Assembly: GCA_963854735.1 (NCBI GenBank)
Contig: OY978108.1
Location: forward strand, 744,001 to 808,000
Length of the DNA: 64,000 nucleotides
Source: Marvania coccoides
Taxonomy: Eukaryota; Chlorophyta; Trebouxiophyceae; Chlorellales; Chlorellaceae
Reading direction: 5' to 3'
Numbering within the stretch: the first letter of the stretch is position 1; the number at the start of each line of letters is the position of its first letter. Position numbers and translations under genes: made by a program. Under the pieces are notes generated by a model. That model was given only the letters and a program-made list of their open reading frames with translations, searched no databases and had not been told where the DNA came from. Positions 23,560 through 34,345 of this stretch are shown piece after piece.

Positions 23560-24816
23560 TTATTTCAGCCCCATTTTTCTTTTCAACGCCTCTAGCTCAT
23601 CATCAATGACCTCTTTCCGCGACTTTTGAGGCGGCGGCGGTGGTGGGGAACGCGGCGGAGGCGGCCGCCTTTCGCTGCTGTTGCTTCCTCTAGCCTCTGA
23701 CTTTGCGCCTTTGTCATTAACCCAACTGCCGTCCGACCAAGGGTCCTCTTTATCTGAAGTCTCTTCCGAACCCGACAACCCAATTTCCTGGGATAAAAGC
23801 ATAGGAAAAACATCACACTTTTCGGAATTTAAATCATGATTTGGTAGAAATCACGTGCATGCAGCATATTGCCGAATAAACTACAAAAACATCGCCGAAT
23901 CAAATAGTAATGATTGCCCCGCCAGCCGGCTGCCTCACCTTTTCCAAAAACTCTACAAACTCTTCGCCAATGTCAGCCAGCTCCTCCCACAGGCTCTTGG
24001 GGCCTGCTGCCCCCTTATACTTGCTTCTGCTGTACTCTGACCACTCCTTTTCGAGGTCATTGAATAGATCGCCTGCACACAAAATACACGAACAATGTTG
24101 GAAACGGGCCTGCCCAAAAGAAAGGAAGAAATAATTGGAAAGAAAAAATAGGCACCGACCAAGGGTCTGCCAAGCGCGAGCCACGCCCTCGGCCACAGCA
24201 TCGCCTGGGGAAGGTGATTGATTGTCAAAATAGGAATAAAACCGTAGGTACACAACAAGCACTGCCTACTAGCTTGAATGCACCCGTAGTAGCAAAACTA
24301 GCATCAAAGGAAAACAACTAAATGCTCACCAAGGCCATAAAACTCTTCTTCTTCCTGGGACTGCCGCCCCCGTCCACCTGCGCTGCCTGGAGCAGACGAA
24401 GATCTTTGCCCGCCGCGGGAAGAGCCTGCCCTCTGCGCCGCAGCCCACGCGTCAAAACCGCTGCCGCTGCCCCTCCTGGACCCTTCTGACCGCTCCAAGA
24501 TCTCTTGGTAGGCAGACTTGCACTCCATGAAACGCTCGCGAGCGTCTGCAGCTTTATTGACGTCAGGATGCAGCTTCAGCGCCTTTTTTCGAAAGGCGCG
24601 CTTCACGGCCTTGATGTCGGCTGTTCTGGGGACGTCTAGGACTTCGTAGGGGTCGCGCCTGCCTGCTGCAGCAAGCACCACAAGAGGGGAGCTCTGGCGG
24701 GGAAAGGAGCGGAGGGGGCGGCAGTGGGGGCGCGCTCGCAGCGGGATGGGCGGTCTCGTTGAAGACGCGAGGTGTGCGGGCGACAAAGATACGTGCAGCG
24801 CCTTCATTGGAAACAT
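23560..24816 (-). CDS. Plastid-targeted J-domain protein (DnaJ-like)
   Basis: Type III J-protein, presumably a stromal Hsp70 co-chaperone. Exons 24816-24330, 24204-24160, 24072-23939 and 23787-23560 give 297 residues. The first ~45 residues are Arg/Ser/Pro-rich with almost no acids and fit a chloroplast transit peptide. The J-domain follows (DPYEVLDVPRTADIKAVKRAF) with the essential HPD in LHPDVN and a clear helix IV. The rest has no zinc fingers. It carries a Gly/Ser/Arg-rich linker, an acidic helix (LWEELADIGEEFVEFLEK) and a proline-rich stretch before a final basic helix. Exon 2 is only 45 nt. No specific ortholog is assigned. Confidence 0.85.
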
Positions 24817-25629
24817 TTTTGTGGAGGCAATTTTTGATTTTGATTTGAAATTTGATCAAGAAATTAAATAAACTTCATTTATTTGTGGCTGTTTGGCTGC
24901 AAATAGCGCCATTCTGCTGCGCCAAAAACAACACATAAAAAAACAATTTGAAAAGTTGTCATCGAGAGCTTTATTTGCTTCTCAAAGGCCTCGAAGCATT
25001 TCCATCAGCCCTGGAGGGTCCAACAGCGCTATACAAGCAATATTTAGATTTATTTGCTGAGAATGGGGCGTTGGTCGTGGCATTAAGGAGTGCACAAAAC
25101 ACACGTATTGCTTGAAAAATCTAGCTCAGCTAGGAGCTGGCAGCTGCAGGCATGTTCAGCAGGCATGTTCATGAACAGGCTGATCAGCAGGCATGTTCAG
25201 CTGAATTATGACGAGCAGCTGCAGGCATGTTCAGCAGAATTATGACGAGACGAGCTCTGTGCGTGAGCAACTAAAGAATATGAATAATTTATTGATGTGG
25301 CTGCAAATGAGGATTGATCTTTGGGGCAAGCATCTCCTGGTGGTCGAGGCTCCTGCGGCGGCGGCAGCTGGCGGAGCTTGAATGAGAGAAGCTGCAAGCT
25401 CCTCAATGCTACTAACCAGCACCATTTCTATGCCGATCAACATAATTTTGAGGGGCGAACTTGCGAAAAGATTGACGAAAAAAAAGGAACTAAAAAAATT
25501 ATTGGGACAATGGCGCCTGGAGCATGGCGCCCGCCCTGGAGGGTTTTGCTATCTAGCGTGGGCCTGAGCTCCGCCCGCCACGCGCTTCAATTTATTTATT
25601 AAACTAATATAATAAATCATTACAAATAT
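24817..25629. other. Gene-poor spacer with simple repeats
   Basis: AT-rich DNA upstream of the J-protein gene. It contains a cluster of short repeats around 25141-25250 (listed separately). Minus-strand frames near 25240-25440 show an Ala-rich stretch but no domain or start I trust. Confidence 0.4.
25141..25250. repeat. Interrupted short repeats (GCAGGCATGTTCAGC unit)
   Basis: The 15-mer GCAGGCATGTTCAGC occurs three times, and a variant ending in ATG occurs once, within 110 bp. The flanking phrase CAGCTGCAGGCATGTTCAGC and the phrase AATTATGACGAG each occur twice. This looks like local slippage or unequal exchange with no coding role evident. Confidence 0.8.
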
Positions 25630-26440
25630 TTTTCACCCTGACGAGGGCTGTCCAACCCTGTTCAGCAGCCTTGACGTTCCTCTGTCCGTCGCGACAGCTC
25701 ACGGAAGCTTGGAGACTATGCGCGTGCCTCGGACCATCCCGACGTTTCCTCTCCCTTTGTGAAGGCGGCGATTCACGGCCAGCCCGAGGCTGCAAAACTG
25801 CTGTTGAAGCGGGGAGCCAGCCCCGATAGCGCCAGACCCAAAGGAATCACCGCCTTCATGTTTAGTGTCCAGCAGGGGCACGCATAGCGCGGCTGCTGCT
25901 CGAAGACGGCGCCGACGTCAACCTGACCGCAACTGAAAGCCTCCCAATGGGGAAAGGTCAGGCCCCAACGGCCATAATTGCCGCTGGAATTTCTGGTCTC
26001 AAAATGGTCAGCATGGTTCAAAAGCCTTCTCCCGAAAAGTGCGTGGAGCTGACGAAGCTGCTGCTCGCCTGCGCTGACCTGTTTAATTTAAAACGGATAA
26101 TTTAAAATGGATATGTCTGCTGTGCCCGGGGCTGTGAAATGCGCAGGCTGCGCCCCCCCGCTCACTTTGCCGCCGAGTTCGAGCTTGATGAGGTCCTCTT
26201 TGACGCTGGCGTAGACGCCAATGACACTTTCCGCTGGGCCTTGGCGCCGATGTTCTTTCTCCATTACGTCTGCACGGAAGCAGACGGAGAGAGGGAGAAA
26301 TGCGAGCAACTCTGCTAAACAAAACAAGAGCATTACAAGGCATGCTTTTCACATGGTACATTTCAGAAACCCTTCGACTGCATTAAGAGAGGAGAGGCCT
26401 TCAAGACCCTCTTCTCTCAATCGCGTCGTTGAATAAAAAA
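25630..26440 (+). pseudogene. Ankyrin-repeat protein pseudogene
   Basis: Ankyrin units are readable in pieces: VPLSVATAHGSLETM, then in another frame FVKAAIHGQPEAAKLLLKRG with PKGITAFMFSVQQGHA. After a TA insertion (in GCATAGCGCGG, near 25885) it continues ARLLLEDGADVNL, then CVELTKLLLAC. A later piece, in yet another frame, reads ELDEVLFDAGVDAND. At least three frame changes and no intron borders at the breaks argue for decay rather than splicing. There is no plausible start. GC-rich codon choice resembles the genes around it, so the loss may be fairly recent. Confidence 0.75.
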
Positions 26441-26703
26441 TGAATGATTTGAATAAGCACACAGCACATCTTAACGTACAGCGCTAGCTAATGAACCCAA
26501 ATTTCATTTTGAAAAAGGGCTGTAAACAAAAATAGGAGAGGAAAAAAAAAAAGGTAACGCTGAATAACTGAATGGATTAAAATGGCACAAATAAAATTCT
26601 TTATATCAGGAATATATCATCGTTTGAAACAGGATGGTATATAAACTAAAGAAAGAATACACTAAAAGAAGGAACGGTACAAAGGTGCTCACTCAAATAT
26701 TTT

Positions 26704-28408
26704 CTAACGAGCAGTGGCTGTTTCAGCAGGAATCAGGTCAGTGGCCTCCTCAAAGTCGTCAAAGCCCATCTCTCTGGAGCTCTTCCACCCCGCAGGCACC
26801 GCCCATCCGCATGAGGTCTCAATGCCGAGGTTGTAGTCATCGCCGTTGCCATCAAAAGCGGCAGAGGTGGGGATGCGGAAAAAGCCCTGCTCCCCCCAGG
26901 GCTCTCCCCACGAGTTGCGCACGATCCAGTACTCGATGTCGTCTTCGGCGCCCCACCCAACCACGGAGATGAGGTGGTTGCTCTGGGCCTCCTTGTTGAG
27001 CTCAGAGTAGATGCCGCCCTGCGGTAGTTAAGAAAAACAATAGAGAGGGGGAAATTTGTGTGGTGAGTATTGATGCTAGTGAGGGGGGGGTTATAAGCAA
27101 AAATAAGCTAAAATTTCGGGGAGAATAAGAAAAAAAATACGAGTAAGCGGTGGCAAAAGGGTATTGCACGTGCCGCAACGAGAACACTTGAGCATGCGCC
27201 AAGATTCTACTCCCCAGAAAGTATAAACATCAACAGTAGCGGCGACGGCAAAATTTCTCCCTTTCTTACGTCATAGTTGTCCAGGCCATCGGTGGCGTCG
27301 ATCTCGCACGAAATCGGCCCCCTCGCAAAAATCTCGGCCTTCATCTCCGCCCGCCCGCTCACGCGGCCGTGCTCCGCCACCACCAGGCGCCCGTACTCTT
27401 TTACCACCTTGCAGTTGGCGGTGGGGGTTGACCCCGGCCAGCAGGTGGCGCACTGGTGCTTGTGGCTGCACTGCTGGTCGATGGCGAGGTAAGGGTTGCA
27501 GGTCTCGGAGGGAATGCCTTTCTTGGCAGCGTAGGAGTAGACGCCAGAGTCCCAGCCGCCGTGGCAGGAGCCTGGTTCAGAGCGGGGGAGGGTGAGAAAA
27601 AAAAGCAAAGCATTGATGATTAAAATTTCACTTGTTTTTTCGCCCCTCAGGCATAGTAGAATACATTAGATGAATGGCTGCTGCGTGAATTTCATTTAAA
27701 AAACAGTCTATGGAAGAGAGCGTAAGAGGGTTATTCTTTAATTATATATATTATATTGCCGCGCACCTGCACCGCCGCAGTCGATGACGTTTTGCACGCT
27801 GAGCATGGCAGAGGGCCACGCCCCGCCGCGCTGGATGTTGAGGCGGTCGGCCAGAGAGCTGGTGGCAGCGTGCGCCCAGCAGGAGCCTGTAGGGCGATAG
27901 GGAGGGAAATCCGATAAAAAAACACAAAAGCAGAGAAAACAAAAGTAGCATATGGAGAAACTTAAGGTATAGATAAAGTGTTATGGGATGAAGAGCAACT
28001 CAATGTTATTTTTGATTGCGTACCGCAGTACTTGGGCAGGTGCTGGTTGCGAGTGCTGGACAGGAAGTTGGTGCCGTTGTTGTTTCGCCAGTCGAAAACC
28101 GCCGGGAGCTCAGCCTCCTTGAGGTAAGACGAGGGCAGGGGGCTCTTGCTGCAGGAAGACGCAGCGAAAACAGTATTATTGAGATTCGAATGTAATCTCC
28201 GGGGAATACTTCAAGGAAAATAGCTCAAAATCACTCACATCAGAGGCTGGTATGATTTCAGCTCCTGACTAGAGGTGATCATGACTGCAAAGCGACTTTT
28301 GACGTAAGTGCGTTGGGCGACGGCATCCTCCTTGTCGACGGAGAGGTCACGAGCGTGGGCCAGCCCAAACAAAAAGAGGGCAAAATAAAAGACGCAAACA
28401 AGCTTCAT
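26704..28408 (-). CDS. Cathepsin X/Z-like papain-family cysteine peptidase
   Basis: Lysosomal or vacuolar C1A carboxypeptidase of the cathepsin X (Z) type. Exons 28408-28239, 28148-28024, 27886-27767, 27571-27270 and 27018-26704 give 343 residues. Signal peptide over residues 1-20 ([13 protein letters not shown]), then a short propeptide, as in cathepsin X. The active-site Cys is in YCGSCWAHA (about Cys101), His in [11 protein letters not shown] (about His254) and Asn in [13 protein letters not shown] (about Asn274). Cathepsin X-specific text includes [24 protein letters not shown] and [11 protein letters not shown]. Stretches such as [10 protein letters not shown] match the family closely. 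The gene is head-to-head with the TMEM45-like gene. Confidence 0.95.
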
Positions 28409-28724
28409 TTTGTCCCCGTTTGCTCCTCCGACACTATAGTAGGGCTTAACACGCTACGCTGTAAATTAAAAACAGTAAATGCTTGGTTCTTTTGCACCAA
28501 TAGTTTTGAGATTGAAAAAATTCAAGAATTTCTTTCTTCAAGAAATAGGCCTGTGGACGCTGTACAGTGGGTGCCGCAGTCTAATAAATATTAATAATTC
28601 ATTCACTGGAACTAGCTCCCTGCTGGGGCCGAGCGCCAATACCCATATTTCTGCCGAGGTTGTTGAACTCGCAGTCGACGCTTTTATCAATTCCCAGACG
28701 CTCCAATTCATTTAAAACGCAAAC
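28409..28724. promoter_or_regulatory. Shared divergent upstream region, cathepsin / TMEM45-like
   Basis: 316 bp between two start codons on opposite strands. It presumably carries both core promoters. No motif is named with confidence. Confidence 0.45.
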
Positions 28725-30051
28725 ATGCTGCACGGGGACGATGAACACGGCAGCGGGGGGATGGATATGGGCGGAGCTCACGACAAGTGCGTTCAGATTC
28801 CCCAGATGATACATATTCAACGCCTCGGGTGGCCATTTTTTCACCATATAAACGCGATTGACGCCTCGGAGCACTGTTCACGTCTATCGCGAATCCCTGC
28901 ACACTAATTCCGTTGACCCACCTCTTTAGGTACCACGACGTCGTGGGTCGCCGCCCAGACGGCAGCTACTACTACACCCACGGTGCATTCCTGGGGCACA
29001 TGGTTCCCGGCAGTTTTTTCATCATCTGGGGCACGTGGTGGCTCGTCTCTACCTTCCGCATGTACCTCCGCGCCACCGCCGCCCAACGGCCCTTCACCTC
29101 TCGGGCCTGGTACCCCGTCTTTTTCGGCCCTGACTGGCTGCGGAAAGTCCCGCTGGAGCCCGCCGTCAAGTTGATCTTCCCGTTCTTCGGCATCCTTGGG
29201 GAGCTGTGGCTGGGGCACGAGTCTTGGCGGACGCTCTACGCTCCTGATGGCAAATTTGTCACCGACAACATCAACGACTGGCAGCACTCCTCTATGTACG
29301 CCTCCTTCATGGCGTCTGGGGCCGTAGACATGGTGGGCCACGTGGCAGGCGTGCCTCCGGGGACAGAGCGCGCATTTCTAGGGCTCGCTTTTTTGTGCCA
29401 AGGCCTGCTGCTGGTTTTCCACCTGAAGGGGCCCCCCGTGGAGATCATGGTGCACCTCATCCTGGCGCTGCAGGTTTTTTCTACCGTGGTGGCTGTGGGG
29501 GTGGAGGGAGCGGCCCCTAACAGTGTGGTGGTGGCGACGATCCGCCCAGCGCTGACGCTGCTGCAGGGGGTGTGGTGGATTCAGACGGCGTATATCCTGT
29601 ACGTCAGCGACCCCGCGTACGACCCAGAAGATATGGGGGCCACGATGATGGTGAGAATAGAGAGAAACGAGCGTACACAGATCGGTGGTGTATTATTATA
29701 TATAATATAAACTTAATTTTGTTTCTTCTTTTACCTGCAGACACCGGTTATGCTGGTGTTCCACATGGTGTGGATATCGTTTGGCTCGCTAGCACGTACG
29801 TAATAACCCTAGTTAAATATTCCAAGGCGGAGTGTCGTGATTTAACATAACTGCCTCTTTATTTCTCATCTTCTGACCTCTTCAAACTGTTGCTGCCTGC
29901 AGTTTTGCTGACCATGAGGTGGGCTCAGTCCAAGCTGACCGGCCGGGCCATCTTTTTCACCCCTCTGGAGGTAGCAGAGGACGACGACGACGAGGGGCGA
30001 CCACTGGCCATGGAAATGGCGCACCAGCACCGCCAATTGGGCCCAAAGTAG
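28725..30051 (+). CDS. TMEM45-like multispanning membrane protein (DUF716)
   Basis: Member of the TMEM45/DUF716 family, small polytopic proteins of endomembranes with unclear function. Exons 28725-28786, 28930-29650, 29741-29795 and 29903-30051 give 328 residues. The N-terminus is His/Asp/Gly-rich. The family hallmark GAFLGHMVPGSFFIIWGTWW is present as the first membrane segment. About five to six more hydrophobic helices follow (VKLIFPFFGILGELW, GLAFLCQGLLLVFHL, MVHLILALQVFSTVVA). The conserved histidines in WQHSSMY and LLLVFH are kept. The C-terminal tail is acidic (AEDDDDEG). Exon 3 is a short 55-nt exon. Family call is firm. Confidence 0.88.
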
Positions 30052-30492
30052 TAGCTAAATAAAGTAAATTTAATACGCACCCATTCTGACACGTTGCTCG
30101 CAATTCGCTGAATCTTTTTCGACCGTACTAGCTGCACCTTCAGTGCTCTTTTCTCCATTTTTTTGTGTTATATGCACTCCTTTCTTTCTTTCTCTTTCCG
30201 TACGTACTTCTTCTTTGTAACAGATACATAAATTGGAATGAACGAATGTACTGCATACATTTTTCGTCGAACCAGAAGCCGCCAACGCATACAAATTTCC
30301 CATCGCAGCACCCACGTCATCACAATGTCGGTCAATGCACTCTACTCTACTACTGTTTCTACTACCGCTATACCATACGGCCAACTGATTTAGCCGCCCA
30401 TTTTCGTTGTTTCATTCAGTTCCTACCCCCAAAATAAGATTTCTTTTATAATGCTCGTTAACTCTGCCGCGTGACTCCTTCTGTGTCCTTCA
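30052..30492. other. Intergenic spacer between convergent genes
   Basis: About 440 bp of T-rich DNA between the stops of the TMEM45-like gene and the sialidase-like gene. Expected to be two 3' UTRs; nothing else is seen. Confidence 0.5.
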
Positions 30493-32005
30493 CTATTTCC
30501 CGGAGGAATTTTCAACCGTCGCCAGCCGCAGCGTTGCCAGCTTCAACCCCTGCCCCCACACCGTGTAACCCACCTTCACTGTATCATCTGACCACTCCAG
30601 AATGCATGGGTCGGTGAGCTTGCCGTCTTTTTCAACTTCCTCCACCATATACAGGGGCTCCCAGCTCTTGCCGTCGTTCACGCTCAGCGCCAGCCCCAGC
30701 ATGGACCTAGAGGTGGACGAGGGGTGGTGCACCAGCAGAATTTGGCCATCGGTAGTGAGGGAACTGAACTTGGCATTAGGGTTGAGGAGGGACACCGCAG
30801 CAGGCTTGGTCCAGGTTTGGGCGCCATCCTTGGAGCGGGAGTGGTAGATCCGGCCCGCAGCGGTCCTGGTGAGTTAAATTGTAGGAAATAAGGGTCAGTC
30901 AGAACACCGAAAGATATTTGGGGCACGATTATTTAGTTTCTTGGGCTATTAATCAAGCTGCTGGGATAATAGAAAGCCGATTGAACATTGAACTTCTGTC
31001 TAGTATAGCGAACAAACTCAATTTAGTAGCTTATGTGTCATCAAAATCGCTCGGCTACCTCCTCTTTACTCATCCCCACTTACCTAAACAGCATGAGCAG
31101 GTTTCCGTCTGTGGTGACCTCCAGGCTGGGCTGGATCAGCCACGTGTTGTTGTCCTCTACGTGCCCGCCCACCTTCCAGCTAGCTCCCTTGTCTGGCGAC
31201 ACCAGCACGCCGGCGTACGTCACCACGCTTTGCGCGGGCGCCGCAGCAGGCGCCGCAGGCTGCGGGAGGTGCTCCTCCGCGTCCCGCATGGAGCACCACA
31301 GCGAGGGGCTGAACACTTTGTAGCTCCCTGCTGGCTCCGTGTGGTAAGGTAGGTACCACGTGCCGTCTTTCCCGACAACTGGCTTGCTGGCAACAACCTT
31401 GGGCACCTCGCCGTCCTGCTCGTGGGTGAGGATGGTGGTGGGTTCGCTCCAGGTCTCGCCCGCGTCGCTGGAGTGGATGCACTTGACGTCTCCACCGGGA
31501 GACACCGCCTTTCTGGACTCCCCATAGAACAGGAACAGCCGACTAGTAGTTTTGTCAAAGAACAGCACCGGATTCCAGATGGGCTGAAAGAGGATGCGAA
31601 AACGTGGAGATGGGTGAACAAATGGCAAAATTTAGTGCGGAATTGGGGCAGATTTTGATTGATTTTTGCTCACCTGCAGGCCCCACACCACCACGGTGTG
31701 TTTGCTCCAGGTCTCTCCTCCTGCAAAGGCGGGGTGTTGTTGAGTGGCTGGGAGGCGGTGAGGGGGGCAGATCAAGCGCACGCACCGTCTTTGGAGAGGC
31801 CAAACCGTATGTGTTGCGACGGGCTGCCAACATGTGCAGCGTCGGAGGCCTGATAGGCTAGCGCCAGCATCCTGACTCCCTCCTTGCTGGTAAAGCTTTC
31901 CAGCGAGGCCCCGCTGGCATACTTGATTAGCGAGTCGTGGTAATCTACAAGGATGTTATAGCGCACTTCTGGCTGGCCCTTGTGCGAGCTTGCCGCGGCC
32001 CCCAT
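30493..32005 (-). CDS. Asp-box (BNR) sialidase-superfamily protein
   Basis: Six-bladed beta-propeller of the sialidase superfamily. Exons 32005-31786, 31720-31674, 31583-31084 and 30865-30493 give 379 residues. Four Asp-boxes are visible (SKDGGETW, SSDAGETW, SPDKGASW, SVNDGKSW) plus a variant SKDGAQTW. The text WNPVLFFD and PYHTEPAG resembles plant and bacterial BNR-repeat hydrolase-like proteins. No signal peptide is seen: the N-terminus MGAAASSHKG starts with Gly2 and a cluster of small residues, which could be N-myristoylated. True sialidase activity is doubtful because I do not see the canonical arginine triad clearly, and green algae generally lack sialic acid. Another glycan is a likelier substrate. 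Confidence 0.82.
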
Positions 32006-32593
32006 GACTGTTTATTCACTTCAGAGTCTTTAAATAATATAAAAATAACCAATTGCACAATTTTTTTTCTCTCCTTTATAATTATGTGTCTCCTTCCATT
32101 CTCCCATTTCAGAAAAAGCTGGGTGCCACATGAAGGGAACACAATAATGGGCAAATTTTCATCTCTTTGCGAGAATGCTCTCCTGACAGCTTGCGCCTTC
32201 TTTGGGGTGGAGATGCCTCTCCCATGGCGGCGCCAGCAGCATAGCCGTTGGCGGTCATGGAGCAGCTGCAGGCTGGTCGACTTTCGCTGGAGCTCGGAGC
32301 CCTAAGCAGTGCACGTGGTGGTGCCAATTTACCAGGGAGGTGCAATGGTGATTAGCGCAGGTTGGGTTAGTTCCTTAGCTGTCTCTAGAGCTGTCTGACT
32401 CTGAAAAAGATTTTCTTCCTCCTTCAAAATCATGAAGATGACCCCTAAATTATAGCACGCATGGCAACCAGAAATTCACAATTAGAAATATAACGTGTCT
32501 GCTGTACTATACGGGGCGCGGCTTTATTAAATAAGCGTGTTCTAAACTTCTAAATCGTTTGAATTTCAAAGACATTTGTTTAAACTTGGAGCG
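32006..32593. other. Divergent upstream region, sialidase-like / C2-like
   Basis: About 590 bp between two start codons on opposite strands. AT-rich near both ends with a GC-rich middle (32160-32310). No open frame or RNA is supported. Confidence 0.45.
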
Positions 32594-33733
32594 ATGGTAA
32601 CAGAAGCACCCCGCGGATTCCTCGTTGTCAAGGTGCTGGAGGCAGCTGGGCACAACGGTGACGATGTCAAGGTGTGGGACGACAGCTTGAAGGAGGCATT
32701 TGTGAAGAGTGAGTGCGCGCATCAAGGGAGCGGGCTGGGATCATGCACTGCTGTCCTGGAAACATGCAGAGGTTGCATACAATCGCGCCTGTTCAGCGTA
32801 CAGCCACCAGACGACTAACGCCCACTTCCTTCGATCTGATCTTTCGCCTGCAGTTGAGATTCGGGGCGGCAGTCGCACCGTCAAGGCAAGTCCCAATTTT
32901 GATTCACCCCCACCAACTCTATAACGCAACCACCCCCCTGCAGGCGCTCATCCGCCCTCCCGTTTCTCACTCTTTTCAATTTTTCGCAGAAGAGCACCGC
33001 GACTGTGGCCGTGGCGGACAACATCGTCAACTGGGAGGAGCAGCTCCTACTGTAAGCACCTCTCCTCTACTCTATTCGCCCTCCAAACGCCTCAAAATAT
33101 GCATTTTGCCCACCATGCCTCACACCCTCCTGTTGTTCACTCCTCCCTCCCTTCCCACAGTGAGCACTTGGAGGGCGCTGGCGAGCTGCGCATTCTGCTG
33201 TGCCGACCGAAGCCCGCTGGAGAGCGCGGCTCCTCCATCGTGGCTGCCTGCGGCATCTACATGCGCGACATCTTGGACGCTGTTCCCATTGACAAGTACT
33301 TTGAGCTGTTCAAGCCTGGGGAGGGGCTGGAGGGCGGGTTCATCCGCATCTCCATGAACTACCTGCTGCCAGACCAGATCGGAAACGGCTCGGGCATCGC
33401 AACCGCAGAGAAGAAGAAGTGAGTTGGCGGTATTTTTCCCGGCCTGGCAATAGCTATCTCTTATTCTGTAGACGGGTATTTTGTGGTCGATTTGAAAGCA
33501 GTGTTTACTGTATATCCGTTCAGTTTAACTATAGTTCCTCTTGAAACTACAAGAGATGCTTTGACTATTATTGACTGTTATTTTAAACTTGCAGGGGCGG
33601 TCTGCTGCCCAAGCTGCTGGTGGGCGCGCTGGTGCTGGGCGCCGGCGCCTTCGCGGTCAAGACGGTGCAGAGCAAGCAGAGCAGCGAAAAGGTGGAGAAA
33701 AAAGAAGAAAAGAGAGGATGGGGGAAGAAGTAA
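32594..33733 (+). CDS. C2-like protein with C-terminal membrane anchor
   Basis: Small protein that probably folds as a C2-like beta sandwich and is tethered by one C-terminal membrane helix. Exons 32594-32708, 32854-32885, 32990-33051, 33161-33418 and 33595-33733 give 201 residues. Exons 2 and 3 are only 32 and 62 nt, and intron 2 has a GC donor (AAG|GCAAGT). Strand-like segments are seen in [36 protein letters not shown] and FIRISMNYLLP. A single hydrophobic helix (LPKLLVGALVLGAGAFAVKT) lies about 30 residues before a Lys/Glu-rich end, so it is close to tail-anchored. Acidic calcium-binding loops are not evident, and the C2 call is by pattern only. Function not known. Confidence 0.7.
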
Positions 33734-34345
33734 ACGAACAATCCGATTTCACCCCTCTTGAAAACGACACAAAACACATAAAGAAAACGGCCGCGCGCTT
33801 GCTAATGGCCTCCCTACCCTTCCGCCCTGCCACCCACGCGACTCGTTGACGTATGATCTTTCTTGCTATTAAAAAAACTTCCCATTCTTCCGTTCTTTCG
33901 TCCCCTTCTCTTTGTCCTTCCCCTCTTTTTCCCCCTCTTTTATGCCGTGTGTTTTGCCTCGGGGTGGCCGACCATTTTGCTGCTGCGCTGCGCTGCGCTG
34001 CGCTGTAGCAGAGAAAAACCGGAGATTTTTTATGCTTTCGTATTCGTACAACAATTGAACTAGTGTGATTTCACTTCTAGCAAAAGTGGCATAAGTACAG
34101 TCAATGTGATGCTCTTATGCACGGGTTCCTCAACCCAACAGCATAGATGCCACGTCAGGCAGCAATCTCAAAAAAAAGAGAGGTGAAACGCAAAGATACA
34201 TTATGGATACATTCTTGTTCGTCTACTACCTTACTGTGCCCATTTCCCCCCTTGGGCTTCTCAGTCGCTGTCACTGCCAATATTCCTTTCGATGTTTCTA
34301 CCTATAGCTGCTGCTGTTAAATCTGTCTCCTAAACTATTGACTGA
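33734..34345. other. Intergenic spacer between convergent genes
   Basis: About 610 bp, pyrimidine-rich near 33880-33960, with a short tandem run of TGCGC units at about 33981-34006. No gene is supported. Confidence 0.5.
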
